64,000 nucleotides of DNA from Xenoacremonium recifei (lineage: Eukaryota; Ascomycota; Sordariomycetes; Hypocreales; Nectriaceae). The position numbers and the translations under genes are program-made. The stretch is from positions 1 to 64,000 of the forward strand of contig WOFQ01000007.1 in NCBI GenBank assembly GCA_012184525.1, written 5' to 3'. How positions within the stretch are numbered: the first letter of the stretch is position 1; the number at the start of each line of letters is the position of its first letter. This document shows positions 40,958 through 52,211 of this stretch, piece after piece. The notes beneath the pieces were generated by a model. The model was given only the letters and a program-made list of their open reading frames with translations, searched no databases and was not told where the DNA came from.

Positions 40958-43607
40958 ATGTCGATTAAGCCCCTCCCCCCCGATGTCGTCGACAAGATCA
41001 GGTCTTCTGTTAGCGTCACCCACCTGAACGGCGTAATTTGCGGCCTGCTCAAGAATTCGTTGGATGCCGCTGCCTCCAAGGTCAATATCTCCTTCGACCA
41101 GACGAGAGCGAGCTGTACAGTGGAAGACAACGGGCGTGGCATCAAGCCATGGGAATTTCAGCCTGATGGAGGACTCGGCAAGCTTCATCGTGCGTCGTCA
41201 TAATCTCAATACCATATGGTCATCCCGATACTAACGAGCGTCCAGATACTTCTAGATTCCCACCCAGCCCTGTTTACCATGGCAAGCGTGGCGATTTTCT
41301 GGCATCGGTGGCAGCACTGTCCCTGCTAACGATAACATCACGCCAGGCGCTTCACAACTTAACCCCCACCTTGTGCATTCACAACTCGCAAACGCTCAGC
41401 AGGTATCCTGTGGCATCGGACGACCATAGGTTCACCACTTTTGAGAATGGCACCCGAGTCACCGTGCGTGACCTTTTCGGGGATCTACCTGTGAGAGTCA
41501 AGCAAAGACCGAGACTGGAAGACCGAGCGGCCTTGGACAAGAACTGGTCAAGTGTCGTGCAGTATATCGTCGGTCTCCTGCTTGCTTGGCCGTCTCCCGT
41601 CACCGTGTTTCTCAAGGACAATGTTACTCAGAGAGAACTACGATTACGTCCATCAGACCAAACATTCAAAGCTTCTCGCACTTCGCAGCTCCTAGCCCAG
41701 GCTTCTCTGACGGGTTCGACAGAACCTACTTCCTGGATCACGTCGTCTGCATCGCGTGCGGGCATAAGGCTCCAATGCCACATGTATGATAAACCAGTGG
41801 CAAGTCGACGCTCACAGTTCATCAGCTTCGGTGTGCACCCTTTGACAAACGACTACGGGACGGATGCCTTGTATGAAACAATCAACAAGGCTTTCAATGA
41901 CTCGAGCTTTGGTGTGGTTGACGGGGATGGCACCACGGATGGACCCATTGGCGACAATTTGACTGGGAGAGATCTTCGCAGCCGCAAAGGTATCGAGCGC
42001 TGGCCCATGTTCTACATGAAGATCGATGTTGAAGATTGGTCCGATGCCATTGACGTCGAAGAGCGAGCCTCTATACCGGGAAATGGCCTCCTCGATGTGC
42101 TCGATCTGATCAAGGCTTTCTGTTACTCTTTTTTGAAGAGCCGCAGATACCGTCCTCAGAAGATTGACCGAGCCAATCCGATGTCTAAGGCGAAGGTCGC
42201 AAGATTCCCCAGCAATGGAAGAAAGGAACTTAAGAGACAGCCTCTTTCAGCGGGAAACATTTCGAGAAGCAAATCTTCCTCGCGACCTGGATCGGCTACA
42301 TCGATTTCCAGGACAGACAGTCCTTTTGACGATTGGGAGCGAGTCAAAGTTGGTAAAGCAATGCATTCCACCCCTGATTCCAAACCTACAGCAACGCCGT
42401 CAACGGAAAGACCTTCATACTCGAGTCCTTTGGTTGGAGAGGGCGGAAAGCTTCTCCGAAAGCCCTTTCAGGAGCCATCCCCTGAACCAGAGATCAATAA
42501 TGACGGATGTATGGAGTCCCAAACTCCGATGATAATCTCACACAGTGGACTCCCTCCTTTTAAACGTTCCCTGGATGGAGCAAGTACTTCGCCTGAGAAA
42601 CGGCAGTGTGTGGACGTTCCAACACGGCCCAAGCCAAAGGAGTGGCTTCAACGAGTACACAGAGAGTGGGAGAACCCTGTGTTTGAAACGGTGGAGTCTT
42701 CGGTGCCCAGACTTCAAGGCGAGGCCTCAGACCAACAGAATGATATGGGATGTTCGAGCTGCGGGAAAGATGGAAGCATTTCCTTCGAATCCTCCTCCGT
42801 GAACCTTGCCGGCCGCATCACCAAAGATGCCCTCGCCCAAGCCAATGTCATCTCTCAGGTCGACCGCAAATTCGTCCTCGTCAAGCTCCCTCTCGCCAGT
42901 CTCAAGTCAACGGCCAGCCAGCAAGCTACCGCGCTCATCCTTCTCGATCAGCACGCCGCCGACGAGCGGTGCCGCCTTGAGGATCTGATGGCTGCGTACT
43001 TCATCACAGACCCTTCCACCGGCGACGTTCATCCTAATATCGAGCTCCTCGACCGGCCGCTCACATTCGAGCCTCCTGGCCAGGAGCGCCAACTCCTCAT
43101 GCAGCACCGCGAGTACTTCGACGCCTGGGGAATCCAGTACCACCGCAAAGCCGCTACCGTCGTCGTCACAGGCCTCCCACCCGCCATTCTCGAACGGTGC
43201 CGCTCCGAGCCGCGTCTGCTCATCAGCCTCCTGCGCAAGCAGATCTGGCATCTCGTCGATTACGGCACACCACCTATCCGCAATTCCCGCTCCACGAGCT
43301 TTCACGGCTGTCCGCAGGGCATCCTCGACTTGCTCTACTCACGCGCCTGCCGTAGTATGTCCTGCGCTCCCCCGCATATAAACTACCCCCTGCTAACACT
43401 GTCTCAGGCGCTATCATGTTTAACGACGAGTTGGCAAGGGATGAGTGCGTCGCGCTAGTCGCCCGGCTTGCGAAGTGTGCGTTCCCGTTCCAGTGCGCGC
43501 ATGGGAGGCCGAGTGTTGCGCCGCTGGTTGACTTGAGTGATAGAGGGAGTGTTGGCGGATGGAGGGAGAGTGGAGGAGAGAATTGGAAGGTGTGGATGTC
43601 ATCTTGA
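40958..43607 (+). CDS. mlh3: DNA mismatch repair protein MLH3 (MutL homologue)
   Basis: MutL-family protein that with MLH1 forms MutL-gamma, acting in meiotic crossover resolution and part of mismatch repair. Three exons (40958-41189, 41246-43354, 43408-43607; introns 56 and 53 bp) give 846 residues. The N-terminal GHKL ATPase shows NSLDA at residues 33-37, VEDNGRGI and DGGLGKLHHTSRF, then GTRVTVRDLFGDLPVRVKQR. A Ser-rich linker follows. The C-terminal endonuclease domain has the metal motif DQHAADERCRLED, then ACRSAIMFNDEL (across the last splice) and CAHGRP, so the nuclease side looks intact. The residue aligned to the ATPase general base Glu of E. coli MutL (E29, in ELVEN) is Gly29 here (CGLLKNSLDA). 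The model ends at TGA 43605-43607. Confidence 0.93.
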
Positions 43608-44302
43608 AAGAGGGTTTTCGTATGAAGGAGTTATGATTTGGGAGTGATATCTCTTGTGCAGAAGGGAATCCTACGACGTTACGAATTATACCAACTGTTA
43701 GGTTTTGGCATTTTGAAAACATGCAAGTCCAAGTACACTGCTTGGGTTCATTGAGTGATTGATGGTCTTTGAAATAGTCCCATTTTGACTATCCTGCCCT
43801 CTCATGATAGCCTATCCAAACACGAAAAACAGACATACACAAAACACAAACCGCGGCCCGACGATCCTCTCACGCACCCGGCAGGCGTCCCATTTTCTTC
43901 ATCTCCCGACGAGAACGCGCATCACCCGTATCCAACACCCTCTCCCCCTGACTCTGTGTCGTGCAACCAACCCCTGGCGCACTGCGTCGGTTCAGAGGTG
44001 AGAGAGCGTGTCACACGGGAGCGCGCCGCCCGAGATACGCTTCAAGCCCTGCCGCCGCCATCGCCGGTGGCCGCGTCGTCGCCGCCCCAACGCCATGTTT
44101 CTCCCCACAAACGCCGTAAATGCCACAGGAACTGGAAAAAGGGAGGTCGTCCCGAGGACGAGGAGGCGGAAGAGTCCGCTGGAGGTATTACATGTACAAA
44201 GATAGCGTTACCCGGCCGTGGCTTTCGAATGATGGGGTATTGTCGTGGCTTGTTGCTGTGAGTGAGAACTGAAAAGCGAAGCATCAAAAGACGTAGCGAC
44301 GA
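43608..44302. other. Convergent 3' region, no gene seen
   Basis: About 0.7 kb between the stops of MLH3 and the LicD-like gene. Overlapping open frames on both strands lack credible features. Confidence 0.45.
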
Positions 44303-45509
44303 TCAGGTTGAGTACGATGAGCCTTCGGCCTGGAGGCGAGCCTTCTCGAGGAGCTCCTTCTTCTTGCGCTCTGTCGCGTCGGCTTTGCGCTGCTTCTCCT
44401 CCTCAGCGTTCATCTTCACCCACTCCTTGATGTCGCGGTCCCATCGGTGTCTATATTGGAAAGGCTCGTTAGCAGAGTTCCATGATGCGTTCAAGGCAGA
44501 AGCCACGGCAACGGGTTTCCCACGTCATCGCTCTCCGAGGCATGTGAAAACCACGGGGGAAACGGGGTATCGCCAAAAGTCAAACTCAAAGGGAATAACA
44601 CTTTACTTACCCTGACCACTCTTCCGTCGTCAAACTCTTAGTGCCGTACTCATCGATGAGCACGCGCTCAAAGTTGTAAGGGATACGGGCGCGAACGCCC
44701 TCAAACTCGGTGATGCGCATGGGCCAGAGGTCCTGGCTGGCATAGCGATGCTTGTTCTTGCAACTCCAGTAGCCCGGACGGTCGACCTCACGCTCGCGTA
44801 GGCCGGTGATGTCGATGAACATGCCGTTGCTCATGTCGATCCAGCGGGCATCGATAATGTTCATACCATCGCCGCGGTCGATGTCAACATGATGCGGGTT
44901 GATGTCGAGAAGGTAGATCTTGGACGTGACCTTGCCAGTATCGGCATCGGTGAAGTTGTAGGCGTGTTCGGTGCGGTTGAGGTTGTCGCCAAGCCACTGC
45001 AGGGTGTTGTTGGAAACCTGGACGTCGAGATCGTAGTCCCAGGGCATGATGTGGCCGTTCCACCACCAGCCCAGCAGCGTGCCGTGAGCGAGCCACGTCT
45101 CGACGCCGTACTCATGGAGGACGGTTAGGTAGCTGCGAACCAGATCTCGCAGGACGAAGCGATGCTCCGAGTAGGGCACCTGCTGTTTGAAGTAGCGGGA
45201 GTCGTAGTGGCCAAGCTCGAGCGAACCGCCGGGCTCGTGGAAGTACTTGGGCGTCTTGGCCTTGCGCTTCATGAGCTCGTCACGGGTGACGTGAGGCTCT
45301 TTGGGATGGGCGCGCGAGGCGAGGATCGGAGTCGCGAGGGTAGCGAGCCCCCAGAGAAGGAGAGATTTGGCGGCGACGACTCTAATGGTCGCGGCGGGTG
45401 TCGAATGTCGACGATTACGAGGCCGAGATGGGCGGCTGTTGCTGGCAAGACGCGGATAGATCGAGTGCGACTGGGACGGGCAGCAGCCAACAGAGCCAGA
45501 AGATACCAC
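44303..45509 (-). CDS. LicD family protein (MNN4-like), start unresolved
   Basis: LicD/FKTN-type nucleotidyltransferase-fold protein, related in fungi to Mnn4, which takes part in mannosylphosphate transfer to glycans in the Golgi. Two exons, from 45509 to 44611 and 44450-44303, joined over a 160-bp intron. The domain is clear: GVETWLAHGTLLGWWWNGHI, MPWDYDLDVQV (the acidic metal-binding motif), INPHHVDIDRGDG and IDARWIDMSNGMFIDITG. The C-terminus is a Lys/Glu-rich helix. Upstream of the domain lies a hydrophobic span (SLLLWGLATLATPILA), a likely signal anchor, but no in-frame ATG precedes it; the first in-frame ATG is at 45272, after that span. The true start is therefore probably in an upstream exon not identified here. 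The upper limit given is the open frame, not a proven start. Confidence 0.75.
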
Positions 45510-47450
45510 GTAGGGAGGCCGTAGGGAGGGAGATATGGTTCGTTATGTCGAAAGAATCCTTTCGAGTTCCGCCCCTGGTGATGCCGTACGTACGTGCTAG
45601 GAAATCTGCAACGGGGGCTGAGGGAAAGCTGAGGAAGATACAAACAGAGACGAGACGACCAAGGAGGGGACGTGAATCGCCGCGAACTGGGCCAATTCGA
45701 AAGGGAATAGCAGAGAAGGGACAAAGAGGATGTCAGACGCAGACGCAACTGGGGATGATGGAGATGGATGGATGGATGGTCGATGGCGGCGGCGGCGAAG
45801 GGCAGGCAGGGCAATGGCAGGGCAGGGCAGGGGGCAGAAACCAGAAACTAGACACTGACAAGCGGCAGGAGCGCCCCTGTAGAGTGACAAGTGAGAAGAA
45901 ACGCGGCAGCGCTGGCTCAGACCCCGGTGTGGATTTGAGAGCTGGGGTTAGATTCGCAATTCCATTCGCTGCGAGCCGCCAGTCCAGTCCGTCTTCCATT
46001 CTTCCTTGCAGCAGCCGGCCGGGGGGCGGGCATAGCCACAGGCGAAAATAATTTATAGAGCACAGACGGCCTTTGATGACCGTCAGCTTTGACGATTTGT
46101 CGCGGCCTGACACCGCCCATCCCCCTACAACTTTCTTTATTCGCGTCGTCGCGATGTTTGTTCTCGCCCTCCCTCTGCAGCACATTATCCGCCCCCATCC
46201 CATCGCTCCTCATCCCCCCTAAATGGGCGAATTCCAGCGGCCCCCAGCCTGGTGTCAATCCGAGGGCGACGTAACCGCTCACGCGCGCCGCCCCTCAGAG
46301 CCCGCCCCGCTAGCCCCTTTCCGGAAACCAGTCGTGTGCTGTCGCGGCGCTTCCCGGCCTTCCATTGGCTGCTGGGCGCCACTCGGTGCCACCTGTGCTT
46401 CAGCCGGGGGTACGTACTCTCCTTGCTCCTTGGGTTGTGAGCATTCCCCTCCCCTCCCCTCCCACTCAGTTGAAACGCTCTTCTGCTGCCATTTTCGCTC
46501 CAGATTGAAGAGCCCAAGCTCAGGCCCAGCTGGCGCGCCGCAATTTCCGATCCCTCCTTCAGCCCTACTGTATTGCATTCATTGCCTCAGCAGACACATG
46601 CAGGTGAGGCGCTAGAAATTGCACCGTTCCATGCCCGATCTCGTCACCGAATTCCCGCCCCCCCCCTAGGAAGGGCACGCGAGCACCTCCCTTTCTTTTA
46701 CGTGTCTCGCTGCCAGCAGGGATTATCCAAATCTGACTGAATCTCGCTTCTCCTGTGCCGCACTCCTAAATCAGCCAAGACTTCCGATCTCCGCTGTGTT
46801 GTCATACCTACGGGGAAGACTCTCCTGCGATTTGCATATAATTATGCATTATTACCCTGTCAAGTCCATCATCTGAGGTGATACTAAGCATAAATGCCAC
46901 CATCACTTCAGCCTGAATCTCACAGATGACACCGTATTAATTATCGCCTCGGACGTCATGGCGCATCCTCCTCCGTTCCCTCCGGCACGCGACGGAGACA
47001 CCAACTCTCCGGGTCAGCCAGCCACCAGCCAAAGTCAAACTCCACGAATCGTCACAGCTGGCACAGTATCACGAACCAAATTCGCTTTCAATTTCAGATT
47101 GCCTGTCCATCCTTGAATCAGTCTAGGTCCTGGTGCATCGTTGCACTCAACAGAGTATCCCACTCGTCATCGTAAAGCACATATCCGTCGCCAGAAATAA
47201 CACAGAAAGCCGCTGCCCATGTACACATCTCCGAGATGCGACTTCTCCCAAGTCTCGTCCAAAAGGACGTCCTCCAAGAACCGTTGCGCCATGCCGTAGC
47301 CCAAGAAAAAAAGCCTCCTGACGAGCTTCGAGCTTCCCAAGAAATAAAACACTAAAATGCCGTCCCAAATGCAGAGTGCGCTTCTGCTCAATCGTGTGCG
47401 TCGTATGCAGACAATCCGTTCTAATGCAGTCTTCCACGTCTCATATATGT
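45510..47450. other. Intergenic of about 1.9 kb with a simple repeat
   Basis: Carries a GGAT tetranucleotide run (about 45763-45780), GC-rich sequence near 46.2-46.5 kb and AT-richer sequence near 46.85 kb. A 54-codon ATG frame (46968-47116, plus strand) is Pro/Thr/Ser-rich and unsupported. The missing 5' exon of the LicD-like gene may lie in the left part. Confidence 0.4.
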
Positions 47451-50400
47451 CTATGCCGTCGTGCTCATCTCATCTTGTTCTACCTTGGTTGCAACTGCAT
47501 CCCACCAAGGCCCATGAGCCGCTTTGTCTACCTCTCCTACTTTGTCGAGGAGTTCTGTAATGTGTCGGACCTTGTCCACGAATTCGGAGAGTCCCAAGCT
47601 GGCAAGCTTGTCGCTGGTCATGGTCGCTGCCTTGACCTTCTCGCTTGCCGACCCGGGCGCCAGTCGCGCCAGGATGTTGCCTCGCAGTCTCGTCAGGAGC
47701 AATCGCAGAACCGGTTCGCGCGGGTCAGCGGCTTCTGTCGACATCTGCTGGCTGGCCGTCAAGACCTTGGTCACCAGAGCTCGCAAGTGAGCCTTGGTGG
47801 CCGTGGGCATCGATCGTCCAGACTCCAGTGCCGCCATGGTCCCTTCGACAGTTGTCTGCAGTGGATGATTCGCCTCAAGAACTGACATGATCCGAGTTGC
47901 CTCGGTCTTCCAAGCAGACCGAACATCCCGCTTGAGTATGTTCTTGCATTGAAGCAGCACTGCTCCAACAGTGATGATCCTCTGGATAGTAGTTGAAACC
48001 TGGTTGATACGGGACTGATCAAGGCGCAGCATCTCAGGGATCTCTTCTACCGGCACGGGAGCTGGTCGCGTGAAGACGTCAACCAGCATCTGTGCGTAGA
48101 TTCTCCCAGCTGTCGGTCGAGACTTGGGATGGTTGATGCCCTCAGGATCCCGTTTCTGGACCTCGGTCAGTACCTTGGAGCGTGCCAATTTCCAAGCAGC
48201 CTCTGCAGCTCCGAGGCCAATGTTTGATTGCTCCACGTCCTCGGCAAACCTTTTAGCCTCGTACTGCGCGGACGATTCGATTAGTTGAGGGGCCGCAACC
48301 TTTAGCAGATAGTTGATATAGTCACAGAGCATGACGTCGACAAATTCGTTCAGCGCCTCAACCCTGTCAACAATGTTTCCATCCGTCAACTTGTTCTGAA
48401 CCAATTCCTTGACCTCGTCGTCTCGGAACGGAGCACAGAGCTTTGGCAACAAGGAGCCCATGGCTGTGAAAAACTTCTCGTAGGAGAAATTCCCAACCAT
48501 GAACTGTCGCTCTGCCATCTCCGGATCTAGAATCTCCCCAATGAGGTTATACATCGAGTTTCCAGGCTTAAGTAGACGCTGCAGCTTATCCTTGATGCTG
48601 GAGGCTATTGTCATAAAGAATCTGAAGTTGGTCACGTTGTTGTGGCCATCCATGTTGGCCTTGATTTGCTCGTACATGGGGTGCATGACCTGGGCCTGGT
48701 CTCGCTTGTACTCCTCGGTGGGGATCGTATACTCCTTATTGATCGCCAGCTCGTGGACCACAACCCGATTATCAGGGATCAAGCCGTTCAATCCTGTCTT
48801 AGGGGCCTGTCGCTTAGGCTGGGCCTTGCTAGCAGGAGTAGGTGGCGGCGTAAGGGTCTGCTCGGCCCCTGAGACGAGACTGCTAGCAGTCTCCGATGCT
48901 TCTCCTGAGACGCTTTCCGCGACTCGAGGCTTCGTATCAACAGTTCGCTTCTTCGTAGCTCGAGACTTTCTGGCCTCAGCAACAGCCTCAAAAATTAACT
49001 TCTTGCCCTTCTCCTGACCAGCCAGCTTCTTGATCCGCACAATGAGCATGAGCTGGCTGTCCTGTATACTCTTTCGATAGAGCGCCGTGGCAGCGTCGTC
49101 GGTTGTGTCCTTGACCGTGTGATAAATGGCGTCAAGCTCAACAAACTGCATAAGCATGACTTCGATAAGCGCGTTTGAATCTCGAGATTTCCATGCGATG
49201 AATGCGTTGTAAAACGTAGCGTAGGACTTTGGAAGCGTCTTCTTGAGAGCCGGGGGCATCGTGTACCGATTCGTCGAAGTCAGACGCCCCAAGATGTTCT
49301 CAAAGGATATCAGGAGATCCCTCGCTTTCCCGACGAGATCTTGGAGTTGTGGGTTCTCGAGATCCGTGGAGGGTAGTCGATGGGCAGAAAGGGCGCTTGC
49401 CACCTCCTCATCCCCGTCGTCCTTATTGCTTAGGACCTGGTTCGGGTGGCCGAGGATCAGGAAAGCACTGAGGAAAGTTCTCACGGCGGCCATCTCGTTG
49501 ACTGAGCCGGGCTCGCCTTCGTGAAGTCCACATAGCCGAAGTAGTCTGGCCGTGATGAGAAGAACCTTCTCCTGACCCAAAAGTTCCATGACAGTATCAA
49601 ACGATGTGTCTCTGATGCCATCTACCGTCAGCCCCAGGTTGTTGAACTGCAAAATGATTTGCCGCTTGCGTTGCGCACGCCACCAATCCTGGATGTGTAT
49701 GGCCGCCTCATCCTCAGTCATCTTGGGGGCCTCTTGCTCCGTAACTTGTGGCATCACTTCAATTTGCTTCCTGTTGATGACGCTCTGGCCCCGCGATCGC
49801 CTCGAGGCGTTCTTTGACCTTAACTCTTCCCTCCTGCGCTCAGCTTCCGCCATTCTCTCCTCAATCTGGGCCTTCATCCGTATAATCTCTTGCTCCCGCT
49901 TCTCCTTCATGAGTTCGGCGACCTGCTTCGCCTTCTTGACCTCCTCGGCGCAATTGGCCACAATCTCGGCCAAGTTGCGCTCTCGGGCCTGCTGCGCAGC
50001 GAGAGCACGTTCCTCTGACAAGGTCGAGTCTCGCTGGGTAGCCTTAGCAATGGCGGCGCGAAGGCGAACCTTTTCCGCATGAGCAGCTCTGTCGGCCAAC
50101 CGGGCCCTTCGGTCCTCGAGGAACGAAGCTCGGCGGAGATGTTGGGCGACATACTTGCTCTGCTCTCCACCGCGATGGGCAGAAGGCTGGATCGATGAGC
50201 AGCGCGAGTGTGCAGACGAAATGGAATTCCGGCGCGAAGAGGCGGCCGAGTCCCGGCGACGGGCCTGCGAGGGCCTGTAGAATCGAGCGGCGATGCGGGC
50301 TGGCGGGGTGTAAATGCGGCTGTCCTGATCCAGCACTTCGTCCTCGGCGGGAGGCATGGCGAGGTCGAGATCGCTATCCATGGTGTCGTCGGAGGGAGCG

Positions 50401-50462
50401 CCGTTGGACTCGTCCAGGTTGCGCTCCGGATCGGTGAGGTCAATCGAGGAGCGTTTCATCAT
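47451..50462 (-). CDS. Tcp11/Sok1 family protein with IQ motif
   Basis: A single-exon protein of 1003 residues from the ATG at 50462 (a second ATG follows at once: MMKRSSIDL). The family includes yeast Sok1, a suppressor of protein kinase A defects, and mammalian TCP11, both linked to cAMP signalling. Residues 1-90 are acidic and Ser-rich. Residues about 95-250 form a long charged coiled coil (EERALAAQQARERNLAEIV, KKAKQVAELMKEKREQEII). An IQ motif at about 255-275 (AAIHIQDWWRAQRKRQIIL) is a candidate calmodulin-binding site. The Tcp11 domain spans about 565-990, with NFRFFMTIASSIKDKLQRLL and FVDVMLCDYINYLLKVAAPQL. A Pro/Thr-rich stretch (LTPPPTPASKAQ) precedes it. Open sequence upstream of the ATG is leader. 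Confidence 0.9.
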   Translation of the reverse strand: MMKRSSIDLTDPERNLDESNGAPSDDTMDSDLDLAMPPAEDEVLDQDSRIYTPPARIAARFYRPSQARRRDSAASSRRNSISSAHSRCSSIQPSAHRGGEQSKYVAQHLRRASFLEDRRARLADRAAHAEKVRLRAAIAKATQRDSTLSEERALAAQQARERNLAEIVANCAEEVKKAKQVAELMKEKREQEIIRMKAQIEERMAEAERRREELRSKNASRRSRGQSVINRKQIEVMPQVTEQEAPKMTEDEAAIHIQDWWRAQRKRQIILQFNNLGLTVDGIRDTSFDTVMELLGQEKVLLITARLLRLCGLHEGEPGSVNEMAAVRTFLSAFLILGHPNQVLSNKDDGDEEVASALSAHRLPSTDLENPQLQDLVGKARDLLISFENILGRLTSTNRYTMPPALKKTLPKSYATFYNAFIAWKSRDSNALIEVMLMQFVELDAIYHTVKDTTDDAATALYRKSIQDSQLMLIVRIKKLAGQEKGKKLIFEAVAEARKSRATKKRTVDTKPRVAESVSGEASETASSLVSGAEQTLTPPPTPASKAQPKRQAPKTGLNGLIPDNRVVVHELAINKEYTIPTEEYKRDQAQVMHPMYEQIKANMDGHNNVTNFRFFMTIASSIKDKLQRLLKPGNSMYNLIGEILDPEMAERQFMVGNFSYEKFFTAMGSLLPKLCAPFRDDEVKELVQNKLTDGNIVDRVEALNEFVDVMLCDYINYLLKVAAPQLIESSAQYEAKRFAEDVEQSNIGLGAAEAAWKLARSKVLTEVQKRDPEGINHPKSRPTAGRIYAQMLVDVFTRPAPVPVEEIPEMLRLDQSRINQVSTTIQRIITVGAVLLQCKNILKRDVRSAWKTEATRIMSVLEANHPLQTTVEGTMAALESGRSMPTATKAHLRALVTKVLTASQQMSTEAADPREPVLRLLLTRLRGNILARLAPGSASEKVKAATMTSDKLASLGLSEFVDKVRHITELLDKVGEVDKAAHGPWWDAVATKVEQDEMSTTA

Positions 50463-52211
50463 GTCGGTGGCTGGTGGGGGGGAGGATCGAGATTCTAAAC
50501 AATGCGACGCGCGAAGGCGACAGCGTTCAGAAAAGAATAATCGGACAGGCGCGCGATCTAATGTATAATAGCCACAATGCCGTGATGTGACTCGAGGGTC
50601 GTGGCGCAGCGGGATCGGGATCCGTGGGCAGTCGAGAGGCTCTCGTGGACTCGAAACGAGTGTCCAAGTCACTAGCCGTCGCAGAAGCAGAATGAAGGAC
50701 CAGCGACGTAAACAGGCAACAAGGCGAAACAAGTGTGGGGGAGAAAAGAACAACACAAAGAGTAAAATACAAGCAGGCCAAGGTGCAGAAGAAAAGGGGG
50801 GACAAAACACCTGGCAGAGACACCTCCCAACGTCCGAGTGCGGAACTCCAGACGGGTGAGTCGTCGATGGGCGACGATGAAATGCGGATGGATGGTTGAT
50901 GATGGAGGAGGAGGGAAAACAGAGATGGCGGGACGCTGATCACTGCCAGGTCCCCTCCACGCCTCCACGGGCTGGCGCGTGGGCGGGCGGGCGATAAGCC
51001 TAGAGTAAGGTCCCTAAACTTCCAGGTTCCAGCGGGTGGCGTCGCCGTTTCGCACCTGCCCGGGCCCCCTGGCCCAGCCTGTTTCCAGCGCTCCTTCAGC
51101 TGTGGAAGCTTCCAGTCCAGTTCCAGTCCCGTTTCAGCGCGCTGACGCCAGTTGCCGCATCGGGTCGCCGCCTTGCCCTGGATCTCGCCGCTGACCAATC
51201 GCTGGCGCACGCGCTAGAGCCCCGAGCAATCCGCTATCCCGGCTGCGTCTCTGGCTCACTAACCTCACTGCATCCAGCCAGCTTATCATAGCAGGCCTCT
51301 TTTATAACATCATGCATTTGCCTGTTGGTTGGCCGGCTTTGGTTGTTATTGCCGCAGCTCCTCCTATCTTTTCAGCTGCAAGTCATCCTTTTAGCCACGT
51401 TAGTCGCGCATGACGCCGTGCGTCATTCCTAGCACATGAGCTTCCTCCGCGATGCACATCACCGAATGCAGCTATTCGCTTGACAGGGGTGCTTCACTAG
51501 GTCTGGGGGGCCTCAATCACGATTCAGCAGTAGCTGGGATTCACCACCAGTCATGTGTATCACGTATCCGTCGTTCAATTAGTTGGCCACGCCGAGGTCA
51601 GCGTGATGCACCATCATTCATGCGGATTACTGTCTGGCCCCTTTCATTCGACAGTCATTGTCGTGATACCCTGCGTGCTTACTACTTGTATCCTGAACCT
51701 CAGCGTTGGCACAGACGTCAAAACAACGCCAACGTATCACGGGGATTACCGGCCTCAACTGTCAGCTCAATGCCATGCACTTCTATTACGGATCCTAGTC
51801 ATAGCAATGTTCGTGAGTGTACTCTGTATATGCGCCATAGCCCATCCCGAGCCCAACTTTTCGTTTGTACACCACCAGTCCACCTCTTCTCAAAATCAGG
51901 AGTGCCACTGCCATGTCCACGGTTCTGCCTCGCTGGCTCTAAATCAAACAAAAAAAGATCCCTGGGCTGGCCATGGGACCATATGAGAAGAGAGATAAGA
52001 TGCAAAGCCAACCCAAAATGCCAGTCGCAAAACGCCGTATGTGCCGTACCCAGAGGAGTTGTGTAGTCCTGTTGCAATATAATGATCCTTTCCCATGTCC
52101 TGATGTTTCCAATGCATTCCTCCTCCTCCATGTAACAGTTACCGTGTGTCGTCATAATCGGAACGAGTGTCATGATTGATACTCGTGTGTCATCCTTCTC
52201 TATTCAATGCA
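50463..52211. other. Intergenic of about 1.75 kb, no gene seen
   Basis: Holds the promoter of the Tcp11 gene on the left, with a purine-rich tract around 50680-50830 (pyrimidine-rich on the gene's strand, as common in fungal leaders), and the 3' flank of the phosphatase gene on the right. Frames in between show no recognised feature. Confidence 0.45.

Noticed and set aside
46968..47116. 54-codon ATG frame, Pro/Thr/Ser-rich
   Set aside because: Short, with no conserved motif and no splice context; expected by chance in GC-rich intergenic DNA.
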